From Cryptomeria japonica (Eukaryota; Streptophyta; Pinopsida; Cupressales; Cupressaceae), in assembly GCF_030272615.1 (NCBI RefSeq), contig NW_026729287.1, forward strand, positions 1-64,000: a stretch of 64,000 nt of DNA. The letters are read 5' to 3'. Both the position numbers and the translations under genes were made by a program. Positions within the stretch are counted from its first letter, which is position 1. Every line of letters starts with the position of its first letter. The notes beneath the pieces are model-generated. The model was not told the origin of the DNA, did no database searches, and worked only from the letters and a program-made list of their open reading frames with translations. Below are positions 22,877 to 37,516 of the stretch, one piece after another.

Positions 22877-23716
22877 TATAACAGAGCTGTGAAGCTGTCT
22901 CTAATGCAGTAACCTCTTTCTTAATTCCCTGAAAAGTAATGTAGTCTTCAGAACAGTTAGCAATTAACAAGTTGGATCTCCGCTGATGGAAAAAGCCATT
23001 GGCTTTAATATTTTTCTTGTCATTTCTTTTCCAAAGATAATGGGAACGGGAATGTACCTAAATTTTTTTAGTTAAACTTAAATGTTCGAGTACACTCATT
23101 TGCATGGCAAATCTTAATTTAAAAATAATTAAATTTATTTCGCAATTTTTTCACATTATTAAAAAGTTCTCCTGAGAGAATTATTGATTGATATATAAAA
23201 ACAAGACAACTTTTTTTTGGGAAGCATCCATTTGTTCTCAAAATTAAAAGAATTGGATTTAACAAATTCATGGTATGGGAAAGAAACTGTTTACTTGGGA
23301 AAAAATTTCTTGATTTGACTCATCAATCAAACTCTGTCGATTAGAAACATTCTTTGAAGGGTAGAAAGAAAGCTAAATTGCCGCAAACAGTAAGAAATAA
23401 CAAAACATAAAAAAACAAGTGACGGTTTATATTAATGCCCTTTGCCAAAGCAAAGTTGTCAGTGCTCTCTTTTTCATTATACATTCATAAGAACAGAGTA
23501 TTCCTGTCTTGTTCAAAAAATTTCATTGCATTCCCTTTCAAAACAAAGTTTTATCCAAGGCTATAGGAGAAGCTTCTAGAAAACGCACCAAAAAATGGAC
23601 AATTCTAGGTTCATCGAAGAGTGTAAAAGAAGAAATAAATGTCTTGGTTGGAGTAGATGAACAAAATGCAGCAAGGGAAATTAAATGTGCATAGGTGGAA
23701 GTCCACATATGCCAAC

Positions 23717-26409
23717 AATCCCCCTTAATCTTCACTGTCGTATATATTCGCAATACCAATTTCTTCCCAACGATGCTCAAAAACATTCTTTGCAAGCGGC
23801 TTTGTGAAAATATCTTCTAGTTGTTCTTCTGACCTACAAAACCAAATATATATGTCAACATTGTTCATCAATTCCAGAATATAATGATATCTTGTATCAA
23901 TATGCTTGCTTCGTTTATGATAGAGCTGATTTTTTGATAAAGAAATTGCTTAATTATTATGACAATAATTTTTTGTAGGTTCTTCTTGTGGATACCTCAA
24001 ATCTGAAAGTACTCTTCTCATCCATACTGCTCGACAAGCTTCTGATGTGGCTGCAACATATTCCGCTTCAGTTGACGAGAGTGTCACAATTGGTTGTTTC
24101 TTTGATGCTCAAGAGATAGCACCCGATCCTAGATGAAAGATATATCTTGAATTGCTTTTTCTATCATCCATGCTACCTCCCTAGTCACTATCCATATATC
24201 CAATCAATTTGTAATCATTGGAAGATGTATACAAAATTCCAAAGCTCTTTATTCCAGCTATATACCTTAAAACTCTTTTTCCAACTTTCCAACATGATTC
24301 CATTGGTTTGTCCATAAGAATCGAGAAATGAGACTAACCCCATACATGATATCTAGTCTTATGACGGTTAAATTCATGATGCTGCCAACTATTCTATTGA
24401 ATAAGGTTGAATCAATACACAAACTTTTCTCATCGATGCTAAGTTTTAAACCCAATGCAACTGGTTTAGGGGTTGGTTTCACATTTGTCATCTTAAATCT
24501 CTTCAGTAAATCATTAGTATATCTCTATTTATATTGACATATAAAAATGCCTTGATCATTTTTACTTACCTCTATCCCAAGAAACTATCTCATGAGCCTC
24601 ATCAAATTCTCTTTCCATGGCTGCCTTGAATGAGTTAATTGACATGTTACTTGTGAGTATCAAATCATCTACATGCAAACAACTATCAATATATCTCTTT
24701 CATCATTCACTTTGACATACAAATTTGGTTCATTGCCACACTTGCTAAACCCATTGTTCACAAAATAAGAATCCATCATACTGTACTAGCTCTAGGAGCT
24801 TGCTTCAAGCCATACAGTGTCTTTTTAAGTTTGTCCACTTTATGTTATCTCCCAAAACTTCATAATCGGGTGGTTGATTTATATACACTTCTTCTTTCAA
24901 AAATGCCATTCAAGAATGTTGATTTAATGTCCATTTTGTAAACCTTCCAATTATTTTGAGCTGATATAGATAAGACCATTCTAATGGCATCTGATCTTGC
25001 CACAGGTGCAAAAGTTTCAATGTAGTCTATGCTTGGCTGTTGTGTGAAGCCTTTAGCTAATAGCCTTGCCTTTTTTTTTTGTACTTTCCCATTAGCATTA
25101 TACTTTGTGTTGTAAACCCATTTAACTTCAATCACTTCCTTTCCTTTAGGAAGCTCTACTAGATCCCAACTTTGATTCTTTTCTATTGACCAAATTTCTT
25201 TATTCGTGGTTGTAATATATTTGTCATCTTTAATGGCATCTTCGAAATAAATTGGATCATCTTGTGTTAAGAATGCAAAATTAGAGCGTAAATCATCATT
25301 TTTGGCCTCTTGTATTTCATCATATATCTCCCTTAGACTTCATTTCTTCTTTGAAGTGTTTATGGACCTTTATCTTAGTGATGCAAATGTTGGATTAGAA
25401 GACTCACTACTATTATTACTTGCTGGAGTAGTAGGAATTGGAATGGTATGTGCCCTTGTAGGTGTTGTAGGAACATTTGTTTGTGTAGATGGATTCACAA
25501 CTTGAGTTTCATTCTCTTGTGGAGCAGTAGCTGCAATTATAGTTGGTTTATCTATGCTTCCATCCCATGATTCTTCTTAAACTGTAGCAACAAATTCAAC
25601 ATCATGGCTTATTATCAGCTTCTCTTTTATAGGATTGTATATCTTATATGCCTTGGATTGTTCAATGTATCCCACAAATATGCACTTCTCTCCTCTATCA
25701 TATAGTTTCTTTCTAAACTCTTGAGGTATCAATAAGTATGCCACACACCCAAAAACTCTCATATGCTCTACATTATGGTTCCTTTTGCTCCAAGCTTCTT
25801 ATGGTGTTTTATTTACCACTACTTTTGTTGGACATCTATTTAATATGTATACCAAACATGCAACTGATTCATCCCAATACTCATTTGGTAGATGTTTTTC
25901 TTTTACCATATTTCGTGTCATTTCCATAATTGTTATATTCTTTCTCTTCGCTATTCCATTTTTTTGAGTGTACCTTGTTGTAAATTATTTTCTTATGCCA
26001 ATTTCTTTGCAAAAATTCTAAAAATCACTTGAGATGTATTCACCACCTTAATTACTTCTCAATGTTTTGATATAGTAACCGCTTTATTTTTCATATTTTG
26101 CATTGAACTCTTTAAAATTAGGAAATACATTTTATTTATATTTCAAAAAATAAACCCATACTTTCCTACTAAAATGGTCAATAAATGTCAAGAAATAAAT
26201 TCTTCCACTTATGGATGGTGTTTGCATTGGTCACAAAGATCTAAATGCACTATCTCAAGTGGATGTTTTTCTCTATAAGACCCCTTAACTAGAAATTTGT
26301 TTCTATGTTTATTTTGCAATATGAAACTCTCACATGTTGTATTAAGTGGCTCTATTGGTGGCAATCCATATACCATTCCTTTCTTATATAACAATTGTAA
26401 TCCTTTGAA
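23717..26409 (-). mobile_element. Truncated, decayed Ty1/copia pol, unit 2
   Basis: Copy of the remnant in unit 1 with the same stops and frameshifts and the same 13-bp segment between RT and integrase (25329-25341). Private changes include bases near 24727, 24787, 26272 and 26316; the last turns a Glu codon into Gln in the GAG-pre-integrase segment. At 23994 it has A, as in unit 3, where units 1 and 4 have G. Not functional. Confidence 0.88.
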
Positions 26410-27773
26410 TAAGAGGAATATGATAGCTCTAAGATATCTATGATAGACACAAGAGGCCTATTAAAAACTTAATATACTTATGAAAGTCTTAAGAGATCCA
26501 TGACAATCCCATGAGACCTATCATCATCAAAAGAGAATTATAGAAATCCATAACATTAGGGATTTATATAATCTCATTACATGACAAATAATGATGGTAC
26601 ACATGTCAAAAATTGATTGGTCATAATTTTGTGATACAAACAGTCATATATACTTCATTTTTTTTAAAACTATTTGTGCCCTAACAACACAACCTAGCTA
26701 TGTTTTAGGTTTGACTACCATGGGAAACTAGGAATATTTAATTTTATAATCATTTACTCACTTTCATCATGGGTTATCATTAGTTTCATATGAATTTTAT
26801 AAACATTATATCGTATAAAAGTTTGAGTATAAGTGATTTCAATGAATTTTAAAAACTAGTCTTGAATGCCTCGTCAATGATTCATTTCTAGCAAACTTTA
26901 ACTTCAATGAAGGCTTATTTTTTGAAAATTATTGGAGAGAAATTATTGGCATTACCATTTGTTTTAGATAGGAAAGGAGATGAGATAAAATAAGTGCCCA
27001 TTATATGATAGAAGGATTGATATCGAATGAAGATAGGAAAAGGTGTAAAAGAAAGATATAGAGAATAGTTAGTGATAAAAAAATTGATTCTTGGGAACAA
27101 AAATAATATATAAAGGAGTACAAAGGAGATATGAGAGAAGAACTTTACAAAGAATGTGTTGGAAACCAATAATTCCAATAGGGTTGAGTGCCATACAATG
27201 CCATTCTACAATTCCTGAATTATTTTATAGTTTAGCTTGTTTCCATAAAACTCTCTAGCATGCTTTAGTGTATATAATGTAATAAAATATATTTTTTAGT
27301 ATTGTTTTCTATTTTTGGCATGGTGTAAACTCATTTGATTTATTTATGTCATGAAAAATAATGTATTGAATGACATTTTGATGCGCCTCTATTCTTCTTG
27401 TCTAATCGGTGTATGCAAAGAAAATTAATATTTCCTTTTTGTAAAATATGTGTATTAAAAAATTTGTCTTTTTTTATTTTCTAAGTATAAATCTACCAAT
27501 ATTATCTAGGATTGTATTTAAAAGTCCTCATTTGGCAGCAAATTAAGTGATTTTATTAAAATTTCATTATGCAAAAAACTAATTACGTATTAAGAGCCAG
27601 TTGATTGGAATAACATATAGCCAATGATAAAATGATTAAGGAGGCAAAGAATACTAATCTACAAGATTTATTGCACATTCTAATAGCTCCTGATAAGAGC
27701 TTATTTCCATCAATTTTAGATACATATATAGCTAAGACTGCTTGAAAGAATATAAAATAAATATCTAAGAATG

Positions 27774-28234
27774 ATTGAAAGATTATAAAAGAATTTTATG
27801 AACGCAGTGACCAGATCATGGTTGTCAAGATACAAACCTTGAAAATGGAATTTCAAAAAATAAAAAATGTAGGAAGCTGAAATGTGAGTGATTAATATGT
27901 AAGGTTAAACGATTTCATTAATAAAATGGCTACTCTAGGAAAAATTATGAACAAATAAGTTATGATAAAAAATGTGTTAACAAGGTGGAACAATTGTATC
28001 ATCATCATTGAAGAGAGGAAAGATGTGTTTATCATTTAGTATGATAACCTTGTGAGATATCTTAGTTCACATTATGAAGGATTGAGAGATTCATCTTTAG
28101 AAGTTAATGATAAATTTTTTTCCTCTAAGTTACATATTTCAAAGATGGAAGATGTCAACACTAGCTCCAAAATAATCAAGATCAAGGGAAAGGAAAAATT
28201 AGAATTGTTCAATAGGAAACACAAGATGAAGTAA
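27774..28234 (+). mobile_element. Copia gag-like (UBN2-type) remnant, unit 2
   Basis: Copy of the remnant at 10310-10770 with the same stops; the 60-codon open piece is at 28052-28234. Confidence 0.5.
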
Positions 28235-30413
28235 TCCAAGAGGAAGAGTTAGAGACAAATTTGATAAGACAAATATCCAATGTTTTTAATTAAAGTAATT
28301 GGGAAAGGGCCCCGACTTGCTATACATTAGATGACATTCAAAAAACCTAAAGAGAAAATAGAAAGTTTATACATAAGTAACACTTTCAACAAGGCCAGAC
28401 TGTTGAAATATAAATACATATAGAGATCTAAAATGGGATTGGGAAGCAAGATTAGAGGAACAATGTGATATCTATGAGAAGTTATAGAATGAATCTTTTT
28501 TATTTTTGTGAACAACTCTTCATACAGAATCCCTAACAATCGAAGAGAAAGGAATAGTGTTTTCTAAATCAAGTGATGCATCAACAGAGTCTAGGAGAGG
28601 AGCCACTAAACCTAGGAGAGGGATATGGTAGTCCAGGGAAAGAGAATTTAGGAGCTAGTGAATGAATAAGTCGATTACTTGAGAGAGCCCCTGATTGATC
28701 CAACAAGGAATCAGTAGTGTTGGTATTTCCAACTGATTATCTAGATTTTCCTATAAGATAGCCAATCTTAATCCATCAATTTTAGACAAGTGACGAGCAA
28801 AATGGGTTTAACCAGAAGGTTGAAATGATCTACACTTTAGGATCTGCAAGATGTATGGGGGTGACCCTTTGCAATATTAATGAATTTGTAATAAAGTGGA
28901 CTAATATTGCTAAAATGCAGATTGCTCTCAACGAGCATCAACTAGATTATCCTAAATTTAATGTTGAATTGGCGAGATCCATGGTTATTTATCACTATTG
29001 GGTATAATTGAGAGAAAGATCTAACCTACACCTACTCCTACAAATAGAAAAGAAAAGAGATCAATAATATTTGAGATGGTGCCTAAAATTCACTTAAATT
29101 ATCAAAGATCAATGTCTAATCCAAGAAAGAGAGTCATAATTGTGAGAATGTTGAATATCTTCACAAACCTTTAACTACTTAGCTACCTACACCTCACACA
29201 TTAATGATTGAAATCAATTAAATTCAATAAATCACTCTAAATTCTTCTTAATGATCGCTATTAAACCTCTCAATTAACTGAAATGCATCCACAACATTTA
29301 ATCCCTTCCTTAGAGAGAACATATAAACATAATTCACTTCTACAAGATAAATTGTAAAGATAAATGTTCCAATCCTTAACAGAAACAATTCATATAAAAT
29401 GAGATGCCACAATTTGAAGTAAATATTATTTATTTATTCAAAAGAGATGATACATTCATGAAAAAGCCTAGTTCATGAGACAAAATGACCTTCTATTGCT
29501 CCAACTCAGACTTGCTAATTTACCCACCCAGTTACAAAATTCAAAATTTCAGAACCCCTTGCAAATGCTCTTGAATTCCCTTATGGAAAAAATGAGAGAA
29601 AAACAAGATTCCGACCAATTGTACAAGTCTCAAAATTCAATTTTCCTATACAAGAGTATCCTATAGTACCTATACAACTTCATATAGGACAAAATTGATT
29701 TGTGCTCTTAAAAAGAGAAATTTTGAATATAACAATTTCTTTCAAATTCACCGCTTCCTTTGGCTTATTTTCCCCATGTGATGCTTAATGGATTATTTGA
29801 TAGGACAAAATTTGTTAATGTTGTTTTGATGGTGAAGAGGATTCCGATTCTAAGAGAATAAGAAAATTAGAAAGATGACACAAATCAACATCTTTCCACT
29901 AAGTAGGAGAGGAATGGAGTCAAGACCTATGACGACAGGTAGTGGCTAGCTACTCCATATAAAAAATATGATGATATTTGAATGAAATCGTTTAATACAC
30001 CAAGTAGTGTTTCCATTGGAGATCATCAACTCTAAGAAAAAATTCAATAGAAAGGTGTTTGTAGAGGTCTACATCCAACAAGGTCCTTGTGAAGGAGATA
30101 TGGGAGAAGTGTTGGAAATATATGTGACGATTGATTTTATAGATATGTAATAAGATGTATGAGGTCCTCTCTAAGTCTTGAATTGGATCACGATCACCAT
30201 AATTATATTTGGTGGCCACCTTGATAGGAGTTATGCTTGTCCCTTGTTTAGGTTGACCTAGTTGATGTTTGCAGAGATGAAGATGGTATATATAGAAGAT
30301 CAAATTAGTGTGACTGTGTGTCGTTGGTGGTAGTTATGCGAGGAAGATGATATATAGATTATTTCATGTTATTATCATTATAGAAGTTTGTGATGCAAAG
30401 ATAGTGAATGTGG

Positions 30414-30889
30414 AAGTGATTGTTGTTAGATTTTTTTTCTTGTAACAAAGATTCATGGAGAACTCCATAGTTGGGCACTGACTTCGTTTAACTAACTCAA
30501 ATTTTATGGATGTTCATGTATCTTTCCATTGAGTAGTGAGATTTATCCTAGAATTCATTTGTATCTTACCTTGGATAAATCCTACAAGTCCTTTGTATCT
30601 TGCCCTTAGATAGTAGACCTTAGCTTGCAAATCTTATAGGTGGTAGTGTGCTTCAATGGTAGTGTTTAAAATAAATTGTAATGATATCATATATATTGGT
30701 AGTTAACCCTCACCATAGTTTTTCCTTGTTTACGGGTTTCCACATAAATCTAGTGTTCCCTTATGAATTGTGTTTTATGGTTTCATGTTGCATTACTACT
30801 TATTATGTTTTTGAAGATTAACAGATTAAACTTATAGTATTTTCAGGTCCAAACCTATTCACCCCCTTCCTCTCTAAATCTAGAAGTGT
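30414..30889 (+). mobile_element. Copia LTR-like remnant, unit 2
   Basis: Copy of the LTR-like stretch in unit 1 with the same U5-like words. No primer-binding site seen. Confidence 0.45.
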
Positions 30890-32053
30890 GTTCAATAGGA
30901 AGAGACTAGTATTAGGGTCAACTTTGATAAATCTACCCAATTTTTTGCCTTTGTATTCACAGGTGGCAGTGCACCAAAAGTGCAATGAGAGGTGAGAGAG
31001 ATGAACCTAAGTGAGGGAAACCTCAATAGGATTAATTAGGGGAATTAAATGATGGTGTCCAAGGGTACAGAGATAAAGAATGAGAATCCCATTTGTAGAG
31101 GACAGTAGAAGGGAAAACATCCCTATCATTAGTATTATCAAATTAAATAACAAAGAACCAACAATCATGAGAATAAATATCCATCTTACTTAGCACCATA
31201 GGGTTTGAATATACAAATATCTAGGCATGGAATAATATGAGAGACAATGACAATTGATTGAATCTTTTGATTAGAACATTTTTTTTGTAATAATAAATGC
31301 AGTCTAAAATCTTATCACCCAAAAATACCTCTAGAATAGAGGAGAAGCATCTGAGGCACTTTTCCAGAGGAACTAAAGGACTCAAGAGGGCTTTTTGAGT
31401 TGGTCTGTAAACATACTCTTGAGTGTGTAATTTACTTAGATGCAATCTTTCAAAGGAATGGTGTTTTGTTAAGAGGGTGATTCAGAGTTGGAAATATCCA
31501 CAGTGATAGTACAAATAGGGGAGCCTTTACCGAAAGGGATTTAAAGATGAGAATTGTTGAAGGCTGTAATGGGAAGGTGTATTAGGTTTGAAATTGGACG
31601 ACTAGAGGCCATTGGTGGCAGAAGGAAATTCAATAGATAAAATAGTTATAGAGATAAAAAAATATTCAATGTTACCATTGTGATAGGTATGACCATTTTG
31701 AAAGAGATTACAGATTGGAATCTTGTAAATTTTTAATTATTTTATCTAATCATTACACGTTCACATAAAATCATATCAAACATAAAAAATGTAACTAATC
31801 AAACAAAGTATCTAACTCACCTTTAAGACTAAAGTTGGATCTTATTTTGACTATTTCCACTAATGAAATTATATTTATCTTAGTTGCCAACATATATTAC
31901 CATTATTGTGCCCACTTAGTCAGCCATCAATTAGTTAATTAAAACTTATTCAGTTATCAATTAGTTAAAACTATATTTTGGCTACAACATATATAATTCG
32001 ATCTCCCACAAATATGAACTAATTGAGAAGCAGATTAAATTATGTGTCAACAA

Positions 32054-32709
32054 AACAAGTACTCAATATCCCCTTCACTGCAAGTCACAACTTAATATTA
32101 ATCAGAACAATTTCTAATATAGTATAAACTGGCTATAATTCTAATGAGATGTATGGCTCAACTAGGTCAAAATATTTATGTGAAGAATTTGGACTTGTTG
32201 GCCTTACATTTATCATCATGGCTATTGAAGCCAAGTCATTCACAGAAAGTAATAGATATCTTAGGGTTTCTACAATATCTTTGGATGCTACTCAGGCTAG
32301 TAATGGAATAATCTTTAACGTACAAAATTACGGTGCAGTGGGTAGTGGAGCACACGACAATACTGAGGTCCCCTTATCATTTATTCTTTTGTTACTAATA
32401 TTAGATATTATTTACTACCACTTTTACCATTTCTATCTTGAGTAACAGAAAGTTTACATCTTATTAACAAGGACTCCAAAATACTGTATCTTATTTATAT
32501 TCTAATTCTTTTTAGGCATTTACTAATGCATGGAATGATGCTTGTAAAGTGTCGAAGACTTTTCTGGTTAACAATCTAAATTTCCACGAACAGTGTCAGC
32601 CTAGCTTCACATTTCAGGTGTAAAATTTGAACATAACGCTAAAGGATTAAAAAACAATGGATCTAATGCATGAAGTCCGCTTTATCAAAATGTTGTATAT
32701 ATGTACGCT
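32054..32709 (+). pseudogene. Truncated polygalacturonase pseudogene B, unit 2
   Basis: Copy of the exon 1-2 fragment (exon-like pieces 32149-32367 and 32516-32617) with the same one-base deletion, nine-codon deletion, leader deletion and breakpoint in intron 2. I saw no difference from unit 1, so the decay preceded the array amplification. Confidence 0.88.
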
Positions 32710-34143
32710 AAATTACTTACTATTTTTTTAAGTTAATAACTATTCATTCATAGGTATACTTGGGTACTCCTATCCATACAAGATAGTTATTAGTCCAATT
32801 CAAGACAACATCTAAGCATACAGGTTAGGTATTTGTTCATTTGTGATAGAATCCACATAATTGAGATATGACACCTATCTTCTTTAAGCATGGGATAAGT
32901 ATGGTCTCTTGCTAGACTATTATGACTCATTGGAACCATTTGAGTCCTAAGTTGCATCCTTAAAGACTACACTTCCCATTGGAAGTGGAACGAGGTCATC
33001 ATCCTTAGATTAAATAATCGTATATACAAGCTTGAAACCCACCTCAAAATTCTATCTGTGGCCTCAGGGATTCAAGCGATCCTCCCTAATCCTCCTTAGT
33101 ATGAATATCTTTTACTCTATTATTATGTTAATAATTGAACCCCCTCACTCAATGATTATCTTGAGTAATTATTCACTATAATGCTTACCCCTCAAAAATC
33201 ACATCTTTGATTGCCTGCGTACTAGGGACATAGTCCATCCCTAAATTGCTTATATACATTTCTTTTAAATGGGATCAAGAACTATGTAGTTCTACCTTCT
33301 AACTAAATTCGATGTAAATTATATAGTTGGTATTCAACCCTTTCTAAAGTCATTATCCTAGATGATTCCTTTGTGGTCACTACAAACGTTGGGAAGCTTA
33401 TAAAGTAAAAAGGTTACATATTGGCCTCTTTTTTGTTTGCCTAATTCCACTAGGTCCTAATCCTATGATCAAGTCACCCTTATCCTATGTGTCAAAATAA
33501 AAAAAATAGTTAAATCCAACTAAAATCATTAATTTGAATACTCAAATTAGGTTTATTAAAATTTATCAAATTAGGTTTTCAATCTATTTAGAATTTCCTA
33601 TCCCTTGGATCTTAACTTCACAATGTCCCTTATTACTCACTAGTGATTTATAGGGATGATTTCATAGATGTCGTTTTTCCAATTTTATTAGGTGATCAAT
33701 GTAGTAGCTCAATCACAATGACATTACTCATAAGCACTAGCCAGAGACATTGTTTATATTAAAAGTTGCTAGTTTTCTAAGTTTCCTACTCTTGAATTAT
33801 GTTAACTAACCAATATAAAACAAAGTGCTACTTATTCATTCATCATGAAAATCAGTGATTCATTGAAAGGAAAAGAAAGCTAATACATAACCTTTTAATG
33901 AGATAATTACATCAAAAAGCTTCAATTATTCTATGCATAACTTACTATTCTAATTAGTGCATCATTCATTGGAAAGTGAAACTAAAGAAGTGACAAGTGC
34001 TTAACATATATACTTGAATGTATCATTTGTCAACAACACAACATTCAAGGTTCGCAATGAGTGGGAAGGAATGAGGTAGTGTTTCTTCTATTATTAGTGA
34101 GGATGGATAGGCAGATGCAGAAGAATTAGAAGATGAAGATAAG

Positions 34144-34598
34144 AAAGGTTGAATGACAACAATTGTGGTTTAGTTCTTGGTCCTCTTTTCTGGTTACTGG
34201 CTATATATTTTCCCTTGGCCATCAATCCTCTATTTTGGTTTGGGATCTAGATTTTGTGAAACTCTGGTTCCTCTTCATTGGTGAGGAATTTTTGGTCATT
34301 TTTATGGTGCACCCAATGGAGGGGGTCCTTTGATTTTAGATGGAGGATCTGAAGCAAGGAAGGAGTGGTCTATGATGTGGGTGGCCCTCCATGATCTTAG
34401 TGCTTTTCTTGTTGTTTTCTTCTTGGTCTTCCCCATGTTTCTTGGGTTGGAGATTCCCTTAGCAGTTGTTGTTGCTGAAGGGGGCCCTTTCACTGGGCTT
34501 TTTGTGGTGTGGCTTGGGGCCATTGCTTTGGAAGTGGGGGTTGCCCTCCTCCTTGACTAGGGTGAATTGTTTTCATGGAGGCTATGTTGTTTTGTCTC
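34144..34598. other. GC-richer island, frame broken, unit 2
   Basis: Copy of the island at 16680-17135, one base shorter in the G run near 34321-34326 (five G then T, instead of seven G). The change splits the long plus-strand frame, leaving 34330-34560, and shortens the minus-strand one (34523-34302). Confidence 0.25.
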
Positions 34599-35177
34599 CT
34601 ACCTATAACCAATTTAAAAAGAAAAAAACATAACTATAGTTAAGTTATTAGAACAATACAATATCTAAAGATCTAATCTAAATAATGCAAGAACATACCC
34701 TAACTAACTATAATATGCATCATTTAAGATATGATAAATCTTAAGGTTAGGATTTGCATTGTGATTCAATTAATGTTAACGATGTTTGTAATCTATTAAT
34801 TATATTTTTTAAGTATGTGGTTTATTAAAATTTTAGATCTAATTAATTTAAAAAAATATATTTATATTTTTATTTAGTTATTTTTTAATTAAAAATATTT
34901 ATTATATATTATAAAAAATATTAAATTATTATTTTTATTAATATTTTGATTTTTGTATATTTTAAATTTGCATTTAGTTTATTCTATTTTTATTTCTATT
35001 TTTTATTGAAGTTTAATTTATTTTTTTAATTGTTTATTTCTTTTTACAAAATTACAAATAATAATTAAAGGTTATTAAAGTTAATTTAATTTAGAATTAT
35101 TTATCTTATTAAAATTATAATTTATTTTAGAACAGTTATATTTGAATTTTTCTTTTAATTTATATAAATCAATTAAT

Positions 35178-35209
35178 TTATCTCTCCATCTCTCTCTATC
35201 TCTCTATTT

Positions 35210-35256
<47 letters not shown>

Positions 35257-35531
35257 CGTTCCCACACTCTCTCTCTTTCATCTCTATCTCTCTAAATATT
35301 GGTCGCACACTCCTTGTTACTCCCCCCATCTATATCTCAATTTATCTCTCAAACTTTCACACACACTCCTCGTTTCTCCCTCTCTATTTCTATCTCTATC
35401 TCCATCTCTGTCTCTCCTCCCTCTCTCTTCTCTGTATTTCCTCCTTTATCTCTTTCTTGATCCCTTTTTCTCTATCTTTCCATCCCTTCCTCTCCCTCTC
35501 TATCTATATCTTATTATCTCTATCTTTCTTT
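35178..35531. repeat. CT-rich polypyrimidine tract with (TC)20, unit 3
   Basis: Same tract, with (TC)20 at 35214-35253, the longest of the four units. It is followed by a private T-to-G change a few bases after the run. The 15-bp segment missing in unit 1 is present. Confidence 0.9.
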
Positions 35532-36497
35532 GTGAACTCATGTTTGGATCCCTATAACTAGATATGTTAGGTTTATTTTTTAAAGAATGGATATAATAAT
35601 TAAGTATATTTTTTAATAGAATTATTTCTATTTAAATTTTAATATAATTTCATTTAAACTAAATGAAATCCTTATAATTCGTTTTATTATATATATTTTG
35701 AGATAAAAAATAATTATTAAAATTGATATGTTTCTTTAAAAAAATAATTTATTTTCAATATTATAAATTATAAAAAATGAAAAAACTATTTAAAATAGAT
35801 ATTTTAGTTTTTAAAATACAAAGAAATCCAAAAAAAAACATTAAAAATCCATCATCCCTAAAAATTTGCTCCTATAACACCAAATTTCGTAAATAAATCA
35901 TAATGTATATAAATAGTATTTATAATATATTAAATTTCAAAATATAAAGCTTAACTTTACAAAAACCAAGTTTTTTTTTTAAGAAAAAATAATAATCACT
36001 TTTGATTGGTGCACTAATTGAATAAAGTGGAATAGTATTGCCTACAACAATTACTAATAATATGTAATCTAAAATTAGTAGTTAATAATTAAATTTAAGA
36101 TTAAATTTATTATTAAAATTATAATTATATATATTTTCTAATTAAATTACGAACATGTTCTTAAGAAAAATGTATGTTTTCACTATAGTTTTTATATTAT
36201 ATTATAATTGTTAATATTATTTTATTGAAGTGAGAGTTGTCGTTAATATTATAGAAATATAACTAAAAAATATAATTTTGAAATAACAATAGTTTAAAAT
36301 TATATTAATTAAGAATTGCAACAAATATTTTAATTACAATATTATGCAAGTGTAGGAGACAATTGTTATAATTATAATTCTATCATTTTTAATTAAATTA
36401 GCATTATATTTTTTAGAAAAATATATCATTCCTATAATATTAATATTTTTTATAATATAATTATTTATATTATTTTGTTGAAGAAAAAGTTATAGCT

Positions 36498-36751
36498 AGT
36501 CTATTAGGGTTATATGATTTTTCCTTTGTCTTCTAATTTTTGGCATTTGTTTTGTGTCATACAACAAACAGTGCAAAACTTTTTAGGTTTAAAAATGGCC
36601 ATGAGTAGCTCCATGCTAGTAGTTGCTACTTTGACATCTGGCATGAATGGTTCCACCAAACAAGTAAGCACAAAGATTTGTTTCCTAAAGTTTTTTAAAT
36701 GAGGTATGCCTTTAGATAATTTTAATCTAATATAGATACTCACATACTATT
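36498..36751. other. GC-richer island, possible gene fragment, unit 3
   Basis: Copy of the island in units 1 and 2, with both short frames kept (minus strand 36743-36510). No recognised product. Confidence 0.25.
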
Positions 36752-36964
36752 CATAAAAGTAAAATAAAAGTAAGAGTTATAATTAATATTACATAAATAT
36801 AATTAAAATAATATAATTTTATAATAACATTGATTGAAAATTATAATAATTAAAAATCACTACAAATATTTTTATTACAATATTACTCACTGTTATATGG
36901 CACTTGTTTCAATATTCTTTTATGTTCTGAATATCTATTTTAAGTAAATAAATATTGAACGGAG

Positions 36965-37214
36965 AATAGGAAAAATCAAATGATTGCTATTGTTCGATTG
37001 CGTTTGCATTTCGATTTCTGTGGTAGTCCGTCATTTGATAGGGAAGCTGAAATAGGAAAAATCCAATGATCTGGTATTGTTCGATTGGGCTTCCATTTCG
37101 ATTTCTGTGGTAGTCCATTATTTGATAGGTAAGCTGAAATAGGAAAAAGCAAATGATCTGGTATAGTTCAATTGGGTTTGCATTTCGATTTCTGCGGTAG
37201 TCTGTTATTTGATA
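36965..37214. repeat. Threefold 87-bp tandem repeat upstream of PG gene A, unit 3
   Basis: Same array as in unit 2, with no change seen. It ends about 300 bp before the polygalacturonase start codon at 37517. Confidence 0.85.
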
Positions 37215-37413
37215 CGTGGTTTGCATTTAAAGAATCTAAGACGATGAATACACAAGCATTCCAAAGCCATTCATGTGCTGAAAGAGTGCTGTTACCACAC
37301 ACGGTAGACCTAACAAAGACTCACGACTTGTGATGTAAATCAAACCAAGATCTAAGTTATCCCTTTCCTTGCAGGTAGCAACTTGGTAGTAATCAGAATA
37401 GTTCCTAATATAG

Positions 37414-37420
37414 TATAAAC
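37414..37420 (+). promoter_or_regulatory. Putative TATA box of PG gene A, unit 3
   Basis: TATAAAC, 96 bp before the ATG at 37517, identical in context to unit 1. Confidence 0.55.
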
Positions 37421-37516
37421 GGGCATTATTTAACGCTCACTCATCTCCTTCACTCATACCTTAGGTCTCTTTCCCTAATTCACATTTGACTGAATCTTAG
37501 TTAGGCTCTAATTCTA

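Larger units (their letters stand above)
17436..34898. repeat. Tandem repeat unit 2 (17,463 bp)
   Basis: Second complete unit, collinear with unit 1 at an offset of +17464 beyond the CT tract. Private changes include the codon change in the last exon of the polygalacturonase (base 22867), two changes near 24727 and 24787 in the copia pol, and a one-base length change in the G run at about 34321-34326 that breaks the open frame of the GC-rich island. It shares the 13-bp pol segment (25329-25341) with unit 1. Confidence 0.95.
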